A stretch of 64,000 bases of DNA from Achromobacter anxifer (lineage in GTDB: Bacteria; Pseudomonadota; Gammaproteobacteria; Burkholderiales; Burkholderiaceae_B), in assembly GCF_903652925.1 (NCBI RefSeq), contig NZ_CAHLAR010000002.1, positions 248,001 through 312,000 of the forward strand, read 5' to 3'. The notes below the pieces were generated by a model, which was not told the DNA's origin, searched no databases, and worked only from the letters and a program-made list of their open reading frames with translations. A program made the translations under genes and the position numbers. Of the stretch, positions 1-8,192 are shown piece after piece (position 1 is the first letter of the stretch; each line of letters opens with the position of its first letter).

Positions 1-2
1 CG

Positions 3-1391
3 ATCTCCATCCTGCTGCCGCTGACCTATGCCATGACGCCCACCGCGGCGCTCATGATGCTGGCGGGCATCTACTACGGCGCGCAGTATGGCGGCGGCAT
101 CACCTGCATCCTGCTGAACCTGCCGGGCACGCCTTCGCACGCGGTGACCTGCCTGGACGGCAATCCCCTGGCCAAACAGGGCAAGTCAGGCTCAGCGCTG
201 TTCATGCTGGTGATGTCGTCGTTCGTCGGCGCCTGCGTCGGCATCATCATCATGATCCTGTTCTCGCCCATTCTGGTCGAGGTGGCGTTCAAGTTCGGGC
301 CTGCCGAGTACTTCTCCATGATGATGCTCGGACTGTTCGCGGGCGCGACGCTGGCCAAGGGTTCGGCGGTCAAGGGCGTGGCGATGGTGTTCCTGGGCCT
401 GTTGCTGGGCGTGGTCGGCACCGACGTCAACACCGGCACCATCCGCTATGCCTTCGGCGTGATCGAACTCAGCGACGGCGTGCAGCTGGTGGCGCTGGCG
501 ATGGGCCTGTTCGGCCTGGCGGATTTCTTCGCCAACGTGAACCGCATCGGCAAGGCCACCGTGGTGGACAGCGGCAACAAGCGCATGTCGGTGCGCCCGG
601 AGCCCGGTGACATCAAGAAGTCCGTCGCGCCCATCGTGCGCGGCAGCGCAATCGGTTCGATCCTGGGCATCCTGCCCGGCACCGGCGCCACCATTGCGTC
701 CTTCATGTCCTATGCGGTCGAGAAGCGCGTCTCCAAGACGCCGAACCGCTTCGGCAACGGCGCCATCGAGGGTGTGGCCGGTCCTGAATCCGCCAACAAC
801 TCCGCGGCCCAGACCAGCTTCATTCCCACCATGAGCCTGGGCATTCCGGGCGACTCGGTCATGGCGCTGATGCTGGGCGCGCTCATCATCCACGGCATCC
901 AGCCCGGTCCGCAGATGGTGACCGAGCACGCGGATATCTTCTGGGGGTTGATCGCCAGCTTCTGGATCGGCAACGCGCTGCTGGTGGTGATGAACCTGCC
1001 GCTCATCGGCATGTGGGCCAAGCTGCTACGCGTGCCCTACAAGTACCTGTTCCCGTCGGCCCTGTTCTTTGTCTGCGTGGGCGTGTACAGCACCAACAAC
1101 AGCCTGTTCGACGTGGTCGTCGTGCTGATACTGGGCATCGTGGGCTATTTGTTCCTGAAGCTGCGGTTCTCGCCGGCGCCCCTGCTGCTGGGCTTCGTGC
1201 TGGGTCCCATGGTCGAGGAGAACTTCCGGCGCGCGCTGCTGCTGTCGCGCGGCGACATGGCCATCTTCGTCGACCGGCCCATCAGCGCGGCGTTCATCTA
1301 TGCCATCGCCGCACTGGCCGTCTGGCTGGTCTATTCGACCATGAAGGCCCGCCGCAAGATGCGCGCGGCCCTGGTGGAGCAGGCTCAGTAA
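3..1391 (+). CDS. tctA: Tripartite tricarboxylate transporter permease, TctA family (5' partial)
   Basis: The open frame runs in from the left edge, so the N-terminus (roughly 40 residues of the usual ~500) lies outside the window. The family is the large membrane subunit of TctABC transporters, which import carboxylates using a periplasmic Bug/TctC receptor. The visible part begins with the glycine-rich YGAQYGGG and LLNLPGTPSHA segments typical of TctA, followed by many hydrophobic helices and a second conserved GILPGTGATIASFMSY segment near residues 210-230. The matching TctB and TctC genes are presumably upstream and not visible. A hairpin follows the stop. Confidence 0.93.
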   Translation: MSILLPLTYAMTPTAALMMLAGIYYGAQYGGGITCILLNLPGTPSHAVTCLDGNPLAKQGKSGSALFMLVMSSFVGACVGIIIMILFSPILVEVAFKFGPAEYFSMMMLGLFAGATLAKGSAVKGVAMVFLGLLLGVVGTDVNTGTIRYAFGVIELSDGVQLVALAMGLFGLADFFANVNRIGKATVVDSGNKRMSVRPEPGDIKKSVAPIVRGSAIGSILGILPGTGATIASFMSYAVEKRVSKTPNRFGNGAIEGVAGPESANNSAAQTSFIPTMSLGIPGDSVMALMLGALIIHGIQPGPQMVTEHADIFWGLIASFWIGNALLVVMNLPLIGMWAKLLRVPYKYLFPSALFFVCVGVYSTNNSLFDVVVVLILGIVGYLFLKLRFSPAPLLLGFVLGPMVEENFRRALLLSRGDMAIFVDRPISAAFIYAIAALAVWLVYSTMKARRKMRAALVEQAQ

Positions 1392-1400
1392 TCGTTCGGG

Positions 1401-1422
1401 AATGGCCGCCGCGGCGGCCATT
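1401..1422. terminator. Perfect 22-bp palindrome after tctA
   Basis: A perfect inverted repeat (arms of 11 bases starting AATGGCCGCC) lies 9 bases after the tctA stop. It has no T-run, so it may be an RNA-stabilising or attenuating hairpin rather than a full intrinsic terminator. Confidence 0.5.
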
Positions 1423-1448
1423 GCGCCATCCTGAAAAGGGAGGTTTCC

Positions 1449-2084
1449 ATGCACGGGCATCCCGGTAGCGGGACCATAGCCTGGTCCGATCACTCCGCAA
1501 GCATCGATCTGATGCGCAAGCTGGCCTTCGTCGAACTGATGGAGCTGCTGGAATTCAGCGTGCTGCGCCTGGACCGCCCGCAAGCGGGCCGGCCCGGGCC
1601 GGCGCCGGAAGGGCTCATAGGCACGCAGGACTGGTGGTTTGCACCGGCGTCCTCGGCCTGCGCGCCGGCCCATGCGGCCGACGCCGAGGGGTCGGACACC
1701 GACACGCCGGACGCGGCGGCGCCGGACGTCGCGGTGTACGTTTGTTCGAGCCAGGCCGCATTGAGAGAGGCCGTGTTGCCCGATGGCGATACCCAACTGG
1801 ATTTCGGCCGCCTGGCGGGCGAGGGCGGCGCAGCCCGCGCCGGGGACGCGGCGCGCGGGCTGCGGCTATATGCGACTGCCGATCCCGGGCGCTGTGGCGA
1901 GTTGCGGGCGCGGGCCATGGACAGGCTGGCGCTGCGCGTCGATCTGAAGGCCCTGCTCAGCCGGGTCGTGGTGCCCGCCCGCGTGCCGCAGCATATCTTC
2001 GAGCTGGTCGCCAGCGTGGTCCGCTCGCGCGTCTGGGTGGAGGTGGTGCGGCCGGAGGCCCTGGCGCTGTCGCCGCAGGGCTGA
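1449..2084 (+). CDS. Hypothetical protein, 211 aa
   Basis: I do not recognise a family. The start is supported by a GGGAGG ribosome site 7-8 bases upstream. The protein has an N-terminal helical stretch (LMRKLAFVELMELLEFSVLRL, about residues 20-40), a low-complexity Ala/Pro/Asp middle region, and a C-terminal part ending in a VVRSRVWVEVVRPEAL segment. No signal peptide or membrane helix is seen. It follows tctA by 57 bases and could share its transcript. It converges on the Hsp15 gene. Confidence 0.6.
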   Translation: MHGHPGSGTIAWSDHSASIDLMRKLAFVELMELLEFSVLRLDRPQAGRPGPAPEGLIGTQDWWFAPASSACAPAHAADAEGSDTDTPDAAAPDVAVYVCSSQAALREAVLPDGDTQLDFGRLAGEGGAARAGDAARGLRLYATADPGRCGELRARAMDRLALRVDLKALLSRVVVPARVPQHIFELVASVVRSRVWVEVVRPEALALSPQG

Positions 2085-2105
2085 CGGCGCCCGAGGCGCG
2101 GCGCC

Positions 2106-2486
2106 CTATTTGCCGCGCATCTGGTCGATCAGGCGCCGGTCGCGCTTGGTGGGGCGTCCGGCTTCTATGCCCAGCGCGGGCTCGGGCGCCAGGCGGCGCA
2201 TTTCGGCTGCGCGTTCCCGCGTCGCCACGCTTTCCGGCGTTTCTTCGTAGAGCTGGCGCGCGACCGGCGCCGGGCCGCGCACGCCGCTGACGGCCACGAC
2301 CCGGACATGCAAGGGCGGATCTTCCTTGCGCACGGTGATCAGGTCGCCCGCGGCGACCTCGCGCGCGGGCTTGGCGGGCTGGTCGTTCACCAATACCCGG
2401 CCCTTGCCGATTTCCTGCACGGCCAGGCTGCGCGTCTTGTAGAAGCGCGCCGCCCAAAGCCATTTGTCTAGCCGGATTTTTTCCAT
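2106..2486 (-). CDS. hslR: Ribosome-associated heat shock protein Hsp15, S4 domain
   Basis: A 126-residue protein with an N-terminal S4 RNA-binding fold (RLDKWLWAARFYKTRS at residues 4-19, then GKGRVLVND) and a basic C-terminal tail, the layout and length of Hsp15. In E. coli Hsp15 binds free 50S subunits carrying a nascent chain and helps recycle stalled subunits. I chose the internal Met at 2486 because the S4 domain starts there; the frame is open 10 codons further upstream. Convergent with the preceding gene (21 bp apart). Confidence 0.9.
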   Translation of the reverse strand: MEKIRLDKWLWAARFYKTRSLAVQEIGKGRVLVNDQPAKPAREVAAGDLITVRKEDPPLHVRVVAVSGVRGPAPVARQLYEETPESVATRERAAEMRRLAPEPALGIEAGRPTKRDRRLIDQMRGK

Positions 2487-2680
2487 TCTGTACCTGCGGT
2501 ATTGCTGCCCAGGCATCCATGATAGCCGCCGGTCCCGCCTGCGCAGGAAAGGGCGCGCTTTCAGCCGGCTTTCGCTTGCCCTGCCAGAACGCTTAAACCA
2601 GGCTTAAAACGGCTGTTCCGCCGGAACTCGGTCCACCCGCTCCGTCTAACCAGAGACGCGTATCGGAGGGCGACGGACTC

Positions 2681-4549
2681 ATGGACCTGAACTGGCAACA
2701 GCAATTGACGGAAAGCGGACTCTGGCTGGCGCAGGCGTTCGGCATCTCGGCGGTCGCCCTGGCGCTGGCGGTCGCGGCGCTGGCGCGCGGCACGGAGTGG
2801 GGGCGCAAGTTCTGGCGCCTGGCGTGGCCGTATCTGAATCCAAAACGTAGCTGGCGGCCCCTGCTGACCCTGGGCCTGCTGCTGTTCCTGGCGATGTTCG
2901 CCGTGCGCATGACGGTGCTGTTTTCGTTCTGGTACAACGGCTTCTACAGCGCATTGCAGGCGCTGGACCAGAGCGCGTTCTGGCGCTTCCTGGGCATATT
3001 TTCGGTGCTGGCCTGTGTGCACGTGGTGCGCACCCTGGTGGATAGCTATGCCGGGCAGGCCTTCGACATCCACTGGCGCGTGTGGCTCAACGATCGCCTG
3101 ACGCGCGACTGGCTGGGCGCCAGCGCCTACTACCGCGGCCATTTCGTCGACGCGCCGGTCGACAACCCCGACCAGCGCATCGAGCAGGACATCGCCATGT
3201 TCGTCACGGGCTCGCGCACCCTGGCCATCGGCGCCCTGAGCGCGGTGGTTTCGCTGGTGGCGTTCACCTCCATACTGTGGGGCCTGTCCGGCGCCCTGAC
3301 CGTGGCCGGCGTGGAGATTCCGCGCGCCATGGTGTTCATGGTGTATCTGTACGTGATCGTGGCGACGTTGTTCGCGTTCAAGATCGGACGCCCGCTGATC
3401 AAGCTGAACTTCCTGTCCGAGCGGTTGACGGCAAACTTCCGCTACGCGCTGGTGCGGTTGCGCGAGAACGCCGAGAACGTGGCCTTCTACCAGGGCGAGG
3501 GCGTCGAGCGCGCCACCCTGTGGACGCGCTTCACGGCCTACATCGCCAACCTGTGGGCGCGCGTGTACCGGGGCCTGAAGTTCGACGGCTTCAATCTGTC
3601 GGTGAGCCAGGTGGCCGTGGTGTTCCCCTTCATCCTGCAGGCGCCGCGCTTTTTCAGCGGCGCGATCAAGCTGGGCGACGTGATCCAGACCTCGCAGGCC
3701 TTCGGGCAGGTGCAGGACTCGCTGTCGTTCTTCCGTACCTCCTACGACACCTTCGCGCAGTACCGCGCCACGCTGGATCGGCTTAACGGCTTCCTCGATG
3801 CCAACGAGGCCGCGCGCGCCTTGCCGTCGGTGCAGACCGAAGCCTTGCCGGATGGCCTGGACATCGAACAGGTGCAGGTGGCGCGGCCCGACGGCTCCAT
3901 GCTGCTGCGGGATCTGGACCTGCGCCTGCGTCCGGGCCAGGCCTTGCTGATCAAGGGCCCTTCGGGCAGCGGCAAGACCACCTTGCTGCGGGCGCTGGCG
4001 GGCCTGTGGCCCTATGCCCAAGGCACGGTGCGGCGCCCGCAAGGCGCCTCGGCGCTGTTCCTGTCGCAACGGCCCTATCTGCCGCTGGGCGACCTGCGCG
4101 GCGCGGTGGCCTATCCAGGGCTGGCGCAGCCCGGGGACGATGCGCGGCTGGCCGAAGCGCTGCGGCAGGTCAATCTGGGGCATCTGGCCGGCAGGCTGGA
4201 CGAGGTGGCGGACTGGTCGCGCATCCTGTCCATCGGCGAACAGCAGCGCGTGGCGTTCGCGCGCGTGCTCTACAACCGGCCCGCCATCGTCTTCCTGGAC
4301 GAGGCCACGTCGGCCACCGACGAAGGCCTGGAGCATGCGCTGTACAGCCTGCTGGGCGGCGAGCTGCCCGCCTGCATGCTGGTCAGCGTGGGGCATCGCA
4401 GCACGCTGGACGCCTTCCATACGGACAGACTGGATCTGGACGGGGCCGGGAATTGGAAAGTGGGACCCATGGCCGCGGCGGGGCGCGGCGCCGCCGAGCG
4501 CTGCCCGGCGGAGGGCCAGCCCGCGGAATTGCGGCTGGCGGTGGCCTAG
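2681..4549 (+). CDS. ABC transporter permease/ATP-binding protein, SbmA/BacA-YddA type
   Basis: A 622-residue half-transporter: an N-terminal membrane domain of the ABC_membrane_2 type (helices through about residue 350, with the characteristic RWRVWLNDRLTRDWL-like and DNPDQRIEQDI segments) fused to a nucleotide-binding domain. Walker A GPSGSGKTT is near residue 426, signature LSIGEQQR near 515 and Walker B IVFLDEATSA near 535. Relatives include YddA and the ABCD family; SbmA/BacA proteins share this membrane fold without the ATPase. Likely acts as an inner-membrane homodimer; substrate unknown (peptide or fatty-acyl compounds in relatives). Stands alone between oppositely oriented genes. Confidence 0.9.
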   Translation: MDLNWQQQLTESGLWLAQAFGISAVALALAVAALARGTEWGRKFWRLAWPYLNPKRSWRPLLTLGLLLFLAMFAVRMTVLFSFWYNGFYSALQALDQSAFWRFLGIFSVLACVHVVRTLVDSYAGQAFDIHWRVWLNDRLTRDWLGASAYYRGHFVDAPVDNPDQRIEQDIAMFVTGSRTLAIGALSAVVSLVAFTSILWGLSGALTVAGVEIPRAMVFMVYLYVIVATLFAFKIGRPLIKLNFLSERLTANFRYALVRLRENAENVAFYQGEGVERATLWTRFTAYIANLWARVYRGLKFDGFNLSVSQVAVVFPFILQAPRFFSGAIKLGDVIQTSQAFGQVQDSLSFFRTSYDTFAQYRATLDRLNGFLDANEAARALPSVQTEALPDGLDIEQVQVARPDGSMLLRDLDLRLRPGQALLIKGPSGSGKTTLLRALAGLWPYAQGTVRRPQGASALFLSQRPYLPLGDLRGAVAYPGLAQPGDDARLAEALRQVNLGHLAGRLDEVADWSRILSIGEQQRVAFARVLYNRPAIVFLDEATSATDEGLEHALYSLLGGELPACMLVSVGHRSTLDAFHTDRLDLDGAGNWKVGPMAAAGRGAAERCPAEGQPAELRLAVA

Positions 4550-4571
4550 GACTTCTGCTGGCCTGCGCGGC

Positions 4572-5375
4572 TCAGGTGCCGACGCGCAGCGGACCGCTCA
4601 GCTTGCGCAGCGCGGCGACCACGCTTTGCGCCGTGATGCGGCCGGTCTTGGGATTGGCCGAGGGAATGTTCTGGATCTCCATCGAGAACGTGGCCGAGTC
4701 GGACACGACCTCGACGCGGTGGACATTGCGTTCCAGCGAGGGATCGGCCCAGATTTCCAGGGTGGTCTTGTCCGGACCGATGCCCGCTAGCGACACGCTG
4801 ACCGCCACGTTCAGGTTGGCCGGAAAGCCCACCGCGGCTTCGCGCGGCGATCCGCGGAAGATCAGGCGCGGTTCGGTGATGTCCGCGATGTCGATGTTGT
4901 TCTCCGTCAGGTAGGGCGCGCCCAGCAGGCCGCGCACCGGCTTGCGGGTGATCATCGTGACGGAATGGATGACGCCCTCGGCCGCGGCAGTGATGGCATC
5001 CAGGCCCAGGATGGCGCCGGAGGGGACCAGGATCTGGCCATGGTGCTGGCGCGCCAGTTCGATCAGGTCGTCGTGGCGCAGCAGCGCGCCGGAACTGAGT
5101 ACCACCATCTTCTTGCCGGCGCGCAGCACGGGCTCGGCGATGTCGCGGAACACGGCGGCGGGCGCGCATTCCACAACCACGTCGCAGTGCTCGTGCAGCG
5201 CGTCGATGGTGGTGAAGGCGGGCGCGCCCTTGGTCCAGGCGAAGGCGGGCGGGGCCTTGGGATCGCGCACCGCCACGGCGGCTAGCGTCAGGCCGGGCAG
5301 GCCTGCGTCCAGGGATTGCGCCACGGCCTGGCCGATGGCGCCGAAGCCGGCGATGCCGACGCGGTAGCTGTTCAT
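4572..5375 (-). CDS. nadX: L-aspartate dehydrogenase
   Basis: 267 residues, the usual length of the aspartate dehydrogenase family (EC 1.4.1.21), which oxidises L-aspartate to iminoaspartate with NAD(P) and can feed NAD synthesis. The N-terminus carries the Rossmann motif GIAGFGAIGQ (residues 6-15). The C-terminal domain has the family segments FPANLNVAVSVSLAGIGPD and ERNVHRVEV with a conserved histidine. The Met at 5375 was chosen because it precedes the Rossmann strand directly; the frame is open for 81 more codons upstream but that stretch looks non-coding. Convergent with the ABC transporter gene. Confidence 0.9.
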   Translation of the reverse strand: MNSYRVGIAGFGAIGQAVAQSLDAGLPGLTLAAVAVRDPKAPPAFAWTKGAPAFTTIDALHEHCDVVVECAPAAVFRDIAEPVLRAGKKMVVLSSGALLRHDDLIELARQHHGQILVPSGAILGLDAITAAAEGVIHSVTMITRKPVRGLLGAPYLTENNIDIADITEPRLIFRGSPREAAVGFPANLNVAVSVSLAGIGPDKTTLEIWADPSLERNVHRVEVVSDSATFSMEIQNIPSANPKTGRITAQSVVAALRKLSGPLRVGT

Positions 5376-5550
5376 AAGGATCCAGAGTAGGGCCGCGGCG
5401 CGCCGCGGGCGGTTCGGAAGGGGCTGGGCGCTCATGCGGTGGCGTGGCGCCGGGCCGTCGGCCACTGTAGCCACCGTGCCGGCAGGCGTCAATGCGGAAT
5501 GGCGGCAGTGCCCGGCTACACTTTGCGCCTGAGCCGCAAGGAGCACAGGC

Positions 5551-6048
5551 ATGCACATCCTTCCCGAAACCCCAGGCGACCGCGATGCGATCTTCGCGCT
5601 GACGCAAGCCGCCTTCAAAGACCATCCCCACAGCCAGCAGACCGAGGGCTACATCACCAACGCGCTGCGCGAGGCCGGCGCGCTGACCTTGTCGCTGGTG
5701 GCCTGGGAGGACGGACGCGCCGTGGGCCACGCCGCGTTTTCACCGGTATCCATCGGCGATGGCGCGGCGGACTGGTACGGACTGGGTCCGGTGGCGGTGT
5801 TACCCGAGCTGCAAGGCCGGGGCATAGGCGCGGCGCTGATCCGCGATGGCCTGGAACGCCTGAAGGCGCTGGGCGCGGCTGGGTGCGTGGTGTTGGGCGA
5901 GCCCGCCTACTACGCGCGCTTCGGTTTCGCGCAAATGCCGGCGCTGACGTATCCCGGCGTGCCGCCGGAATACTTCATGGCGCAGGTCTACACCCGTCCG
6001 GCGCAGGGTGAAGTCGCGTATCACAAGGCGTTCGAAGCGACGGCATGA
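5551..6048 (+). CDS. GNAT family N-acetyltransferase, YhbS-like
   Basis: 165 residues with a GNAT fold: acetyl-CoA-binding motif A is VAVLPELQGRGIGAALI (near residues 85-101) and a downstream ARFGF segment matches motif B. Relatives such as YhbS acetylate small molecules or N-termini; substrate unknown. SD-like GCAAGGAG lies before the start. Its last 28 bases overlap the end of the convergent BMP-family gene. Confidence 0.85.
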   Translation: MHILPETPGDRDAIFALTQAAFKDHPHSQQTEGYITNALREAGALTLSLVAWEDGRAVGHAAFSPVSIGDGAADWYGLGPVAVLPELQGRGIGAALIRDGLERLKALGAAGCVVLGEPAYYARFGFAQMPALTYPGVPPEYFMAQVYTRPAQGEVAYHKAFEATA

Positions 6049-6974
6049 CCGTCGCGCGGCGCCGGCAGCGCGAACTCCGGCCCGGCATAGTCGGATGCAA
6101 CGGCGATGTCTCCCGCCGCGAGCCGTCCGGCCCAATCGTCCAGCACGCGGCGTTCTTCGGCGCCGACCTTGGCGCCCAACACCAGGCGCAGCGATGCGGC
6201 TTCCTCCAGGCCGTAGCGGGTGACGCGGCCCACGGCCAATGCGCCCGCGGCATGGTCGGCGGCGGCGCGTTGGACGCATAGTCCCGAATCGGCCAGGGCC
6301 GACGCCAGATAGACCTGCGGATCGCGCGCCACCCAGTCCAGCACATTGCCGATCTGCCACACCCCGGTTTCGCGGCACACGCGCGTCACGCCGTCGCGTC
6401 CGCCATCCATCATCGCGAACAGCACGCGGACGTCGCGCGCGGACAGCGCCCGGGTCCAGGCCGCGCCCAGCGCCGCGTCATGCTGGTTGCCGCAGAACGC
6501 GGTCAGCGGATCCTGGCCGCTGACGCGGCGCACGCCGTCGGCGTAGGCCGCGCGGCCTTTCAATCCGGGCCGCACGCGTTCGCCCGACAGATGGGCCGCC
6601 CGGCCGTTGGCGGCGCGCAGGCCGGCCAGCACGCCGGCAAGAAAGGCCGAATGTTCCTGCAGGATTTCGTACGAGGCGACATTGGCGGCGGTGTGATGCC
6701 CCTGGGTGATGGCGAACTGCGTGCGCGGATGGAGCGGCGCCACTTCGGCGACGGGCGCGTCGCCCTGGCCGCCATGCACGATGACCAGGTCCGGACCGGC
6801 CGCGCACAGCTGCGCGAGGCGTTCGGCGCGCGCGGAGGAGTCGTTCGCGGCTATCCATTCCAGCTGCAAGGGCTGGCCGGCCTGCGCCGCGCGTTCGGCG
6901 CCGCGCACGGCCGCTTCATTGAAACCGCCGCGGCCGGGATGGCCGAACAGCACGAGCAGGCGGCGGGCGCTCAC
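6021..6974 (-). CDS. BMP/PnrA-family substrate-binding protein without signal peptide
   Basis: 317 residues resembling the basic membrane protein / PnrA periplasmic-binding family (purine nucleoside receptors), with VIVHGGQGDAPVAEVAP, FAITQGHH and LAGVLAG segments in the usual order. Unlike typical members it has no lipoprotein signal: the chain begins MSARRLLVLFGHPGRGGFNEAA directly with the first beta strand. The start is a GTG that overlaps the stop of the upstream Bug gene (GTGA), so translation is coupled and there is no room for a leader. It may be a cytoplasmic ligand sensor, or a receptor needing another export route; this is inference. Confidence 0.75.
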   Translation of the reverse strand: MSARRLLVLFGHPGRGGFNEAAVRGAERAAQAGQPLQLEWIAANDSSARAERLAQLCAAGPDLVIVHGGQGDAPVAEVAPLHPRTQFAITQGHHTAANVASYEILQEHSAFLAGVLAGLRAANGRAAHLSGERVRPGLKGRAAYADGVRRVSGQDPLTAFCGNQHDAALGAAWTRALSARDVRVLFAMMDGGRDGVTRVCRETGVWQIGNVLDWVARDPQVYLASALADSGLCVQRAAADHAAGALAVGRVTRYGLEEAASLRLVLGAKVGAEERRVLDDWAGRLAAGDIAVASDYAGPEFALPAPRDGHAVASNAL

Positions 6975-7948
6975 AGGCTGGCTCCCGTAGCGTGCACCAC
7001 CGGTCCCCAGGCTTCGGCCTGGCGGCGGACGAAGTCGGTGAATTCGGCGGGGGATTTTTGTGCCAGCACAAAGCCTTGACCTTCCAGTCTGGCGCGGATG
7101 TCGGGCGCGGCCAGCACCTGCGCGAAGGCGTCGTTCAAGCGTTGCGACACCGCGGCGGGCAGGCCGGCGGGACCGGACAGGCCGACGAAGTTCTCCGCAA
7201 TTAAGCCGGGATAGCCGAGTTCACCCACCGCGGGGATGTCGGGCGCTTGCGGCACAGGCAGGCGCGTGGTCACCGCCAGCAGGCGCAACTGGCCGGAGCG
7301 CAGGAACGGCAGGTTCTGCGGCAGCGCGTCCACCGCGAAGCGGATCTGGCCGCCCAGCAGATCGTTGCGCATGGCGCCCGAGCCCTTGTAGGGAATGTGC
7401 TGCAAGCGCGCGCCGGTCTGCCGCGAATACAGCTCGCCCACGATCTGGCCCACGGACGCCAGCCCGCCGCTGCCGTACTGCACCGGCTGGTCCTGCGCGC
7501 GGATCCAGGCGGTCAGTTCGGCGAAGCTGGACACCGGCACCGAAGGATGAACCACGAACACGGTAGGCACGGCGCCCAGGTACGCGATGTGCTCGAAGCT
7601 GGCCAACGCGTCGTAGCCGCCTTGCGGCATCAGCGCGGGCGAGATCGATAGCGGCGCCGAGTTCGACATCAGCAAGGTGTAGCCGTCGCTGGGCGCTTGC
7701 GCCACCAGGCTGGCGCCGATGGTCGAGCCTGCGCCGGGCTTGTTTTCGATGACGACGGGCTGGCCCAGTTTTTCGGCCAGCAGCGGCGCGATGAGGCGGG
7801 CGGCGATGTCGCTCGCGCCGCCCGGCGGGAAGGTGACGATCAGGCGGATCGGACGCTCGGGCCAGGCGGCCGCGCGCGCAATGCGCGGGCGCGCCAGCGG
7901 CAGCGCCAGTGCGCCTGCAAGCATGAGGGTTCGACGGGAGATCGGCAT
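6971..7948 (-). CDS. Bug-family tripartite tricarboxylate receptor (TctC-like)
   Basis: 325 residues. The N-terminus MPISRRTLMLAGALALPLARPRIARA is an export signal with twin arginines, then WPERPIRLIVTFPPGGASDI and VVIENKPGAGSTIGA, the hallmark Bug motifs around the carboxylate pocket. Bug proteins are periplasmic receptors greatly expanded in Bordetella and Achromobacter, usually orphaned from TctAB. Its stop overlaps the start of the BMP-like gene, so the two are probably used together. Confidence 0.92.
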   Translation of the reverse strand: MPISRRTLMLAGALALPLARPRIARAAAWPERPIRLIVTFPPGGASDIAARLIAPLLAEKLGQPVVIENKPGAGSTIGASLVAQAPSDGYTLLMSNSAPLSISPALMPQGGYDALASFEHIAYLGAVPTVFVVHPSVPVSSFAELTAWIRAQDQPVQYGSGGLASVGQIVGELYSRQTGARLQHIPYKGSGAMRNDLLGGQIRFAVDALPQNLPFLRSGQLRLLAVTTRLPVPQAPDIPAVGELGYPGLIAENFVGLSGPAGLPAAVSQRLNDAFAQVLAAPDIRARLEGQGFVLAQKSPAEFTDFVRRQAEAWGPVVHATGASL

Positions 7949-8040
7949 GGCGTGCTTCTACGGGACGGCCGCGGGGGCGGCGAAGGGGCGTACTGTAGAA
8001 AGCGGCGCATGGCCTGACAAAGAATTTGTAGCCGTTTGCT

Positions 8041-8112
8041 TATGCCGGCATTTTGGCCGGACGCTATGCAGGCCGTTGTGCAGGCCGCTATGCCGGCCGT
8101 TATGCAGATCGC
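8041..8112. repeat. Degenerate 12-bp tandem repeat, about six units
   Basis: In the 244-base gap between the Bug gene and the M20 gene there are about six 12-base units of the type TATGCAGGCCGT. The four units from 8065 to 8112 are best preserved and the first two are decayed. No gene is supported here. Confidence 0.7.
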
Positions 8113-8139
8113 TTTCGCGGTCGTTTCGCTGGACTTGCC

Positions 8140-8162
8140 GCCCGCCGCATTGCGCGGCGGGC
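8140..8162 (-). terminator. Strong hairpin after the M20 gene
   Basis: A perfect 9-bp stem (GCCCGCCGC / GCGGCGGGC) with a 5-base loop lies about 30 bases downstream of the stop of the minus-strand M20 gene. It lacks a T-run, so it is a probable 3' end hairpin. Confidence 0.5.
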
Positions 8163-8192
8163 TTGTGTCAGGCGCGCCAGGCGCCTGGATCA

